14,797 bases of DNA from an uncultured bacterium (GTDB taxonomy: Bacteria > Patescibacteriota > Saccharimonadia > Saccharimonadales > CAIOMD01). The stretch is from positions 1 to 14,797 of the forward strand of contig CAIRQE010000101.1 of NCBI GenBank assembly GCA_903880655.1, in the 5' to 3' direction. Positions 13,831 through 14,797 of the stretch are shown here, one piece after another. The notes under the pieces were generated by a model. The model saw only the letters and a program-made list of their open reading frames with translations. It was not told where the DNA came from and searched no databases. Numbering within the stretch: the first letter of the stretch is position 1; every line of letters starts with the position of its first letter. The position numbers were made by a program, and so were the translations under genes.

Positions 13831-14797
13831 TTATTTTCCTACAGGAAGTGTTTCGTGCTCAAAGCCCTTAACGAAGAATCCGTCATGACTTACGAATATG
13901 ATCGCGCCCTTGAATCGGTGCAGTGCGTTTTCGAGTTCTTCGATACTTGGAAGGTCAAGGTGATTCGTTGGTTCATCCAAAATAAGTAATTGAGGATTGT
14001 TAGCAAGCATTGAGATGATTTGGAATCGTGCTTTTTGTCCTCCACTCAGAAGTCGTATAGGTATTTTTGCGTCAGTTAAAGGATTAAATAAATAATCGCT
14101 CATTAGTTGGCGGACTTTCTGTACATTAACAGGAATATCTTTATCTAAATAAAGTTGCTCTAGGGCCTTTTCTAAGTCCATATCCATGTATTTATCGCCT
14201 ATTTCCTGCTCATAGGTGCCTATTGCAAGTTTAGGGCGTACTTCAACAGTTCCTTGATAAATAGTAGCGGGGATTTTCTCCTCGTTGGCAGTTGCGAGGA
14301 TAGTTTTAATAAGTGTCGTCTTGCCGGCACCATTCCTTCCGTGGAATCTCAGCTTATCGCCCTCAAGGAGTTTAAATGATATATGTTCAAATAGGGGTTC
14401 ATTATATCCAAGGGAAAGATTATCTACTTCTATAATTGGCTGATACCCCTTGTTATCGGAAGTTCCAGCTTGCGTTGCAATCCGAATATTTTTTGCCTTA
14501 TATTTTCCGTAGCCTTCTGCAGCTTTTGGATGTAGTTTCGATAATGATTCTCTGTCAATCCAAAAACTTGGCTTCTTTCTATTATCAAGAATTTCTTTCA
14601 ATTCTCTTTCGTATCGCTCCCTTAGAGTAACCCAACGTGGTCCACCCTTGGCTGATCGTGCGCGGGCAAATTCAATTTGCTTCTTTAGATTTACTATAGT
14701 GGCTTCATCGATCTCAAAATTCTTTATAGCGGTTACTGTTGATGAACTATTTTGAAGTAGATATGAATCATAATTTCCCTTGAAAACCAGGGCTTTC
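13831..14797 (-). CDS. ABC-F ATPase, C-terminal part (runs off the window)
   Basis: The visible 321 residues are the end of an ABC-F protein whose start lies beyond the right edge; the frame stays open to 14796, and the codon at 14601 is an internal TTG, not a start. The fragment opens with LVFKGNYDSYL, the end of the first ATPase domain, then the linker helices (about 20-100) that in ABC-F factors reach the ribosomal P-site tRNA. The second ATPase domain has Walker A GRNGAGKT (153-160), signature LSGGQKAR (250-257), Walker B LLILDEPTNHLDL (270-282) and H304 in VSHDGFF. It ends soon after the H-loop with no C-terminal extension. ABC-F proteins are soluble ribosome-binding translation factors, some giving resistance to ribosome-targeting antibiotics; which kind this is cannot be told here. 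Its 3' end faces the structured RNA's terminator. Confidence 0.93.
   Translation of the reverse strand, partial: KALVFKGNYDSYLLQNSSSTVTAIKNFEIDEATIVNLKKQIEFARARSAKGGPRWVTLRERYERELKEILDNRKKPSFWIDRESLSKLHPKAAEGYGKYKAKNIRIATQAGTSDNKGYQPIIEVDNLSLGYNEPLFEHISFKLLEGDKLRFHGRNGAGKTTLIKTILATANEEKIPATIYQGTVEVRPKLAIGTYEQEIGDKYMDMDLEKALEQLYLDKDIPVNVQKVRQLMSDYLFNPLTDAKIPIRLLSGGQKARFQIISMLANNPQLLILDEPTNHLDLPSIEELENALHRFKGAIIFVSHDGFFVKGFEHETLPVGK

Overview
The window looks like a chromosomal segment from a Patescibacteria/CPR bacterium, most likely Saccharibacteria (TM7)-like; the phylum is an inference from gene content, not from a marker search. Supporting points are AT-rich DNA, a reduced division and cell-wall (dcw) cluster with no murD/E/F between its members, a HerA/TraG-type ATPase standing alone next to it, and a sigma-region-4 protein fused to several winged-helix domains. 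UGA is used as a stop (mraY), so this is not one of the CPR lineages that read UGA as glycine.

Left half (1-6661), all on the + strand: a short leader with three stacked hairpins, an ftsL-like gene, ftsI, mraY, ftsW, murG and an ftsQ-like gene. mraY/ftsW overlap by 4 bp, ftsW/murG by 68 bp and murG/ftsQ by 8 bp, so mraY-ftsQ is probably translated as a coupled unit. A promoter with an extended -10 sits just before mraY. Together these genes make lipid I (MraY) and lipid II (MurG), polymerise it (FtsW), cross-link it (FtsI) and scaffold that complex (FtsL, FtsQ) at the septum.

Middle (6662-7229): about 570 bp without a convincing protein gene, at the point where + genes meet - genes. It holds 12-bp AT-rich direct repeats, a perfect DnaA-box 9-mer, a run of hairpins at about 6872-7100 ending in a terminator-like stem and T-run (candidate structured RNA), and a 15-bp near-perfect repeat at both ends.

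Right half (7230-14797), all protein genes on the - strand: a HerA/TraG-like ATPase, a sigma4/HARE-HTH regulator with a well-formed promoter, topA (DNA topoisomerase I without Cys zinc fingers), and the C-terminal part of an ABC-F ATPase that runs off the window. Between topA and the ABC-F gene, on the + strand, lies the most striking element: a near-consensus promoter (TTGACA, 17 nt, TGC-TATTAT), about 300 nt of strongly self-complementary non-coding sequence with multi-branched folding, and a strong intrinsic terminator. I do not recognise it as RNase P, tmRNA, SRP or 6S RNA, and it is the best candidate here for an undescribed structured RNA.
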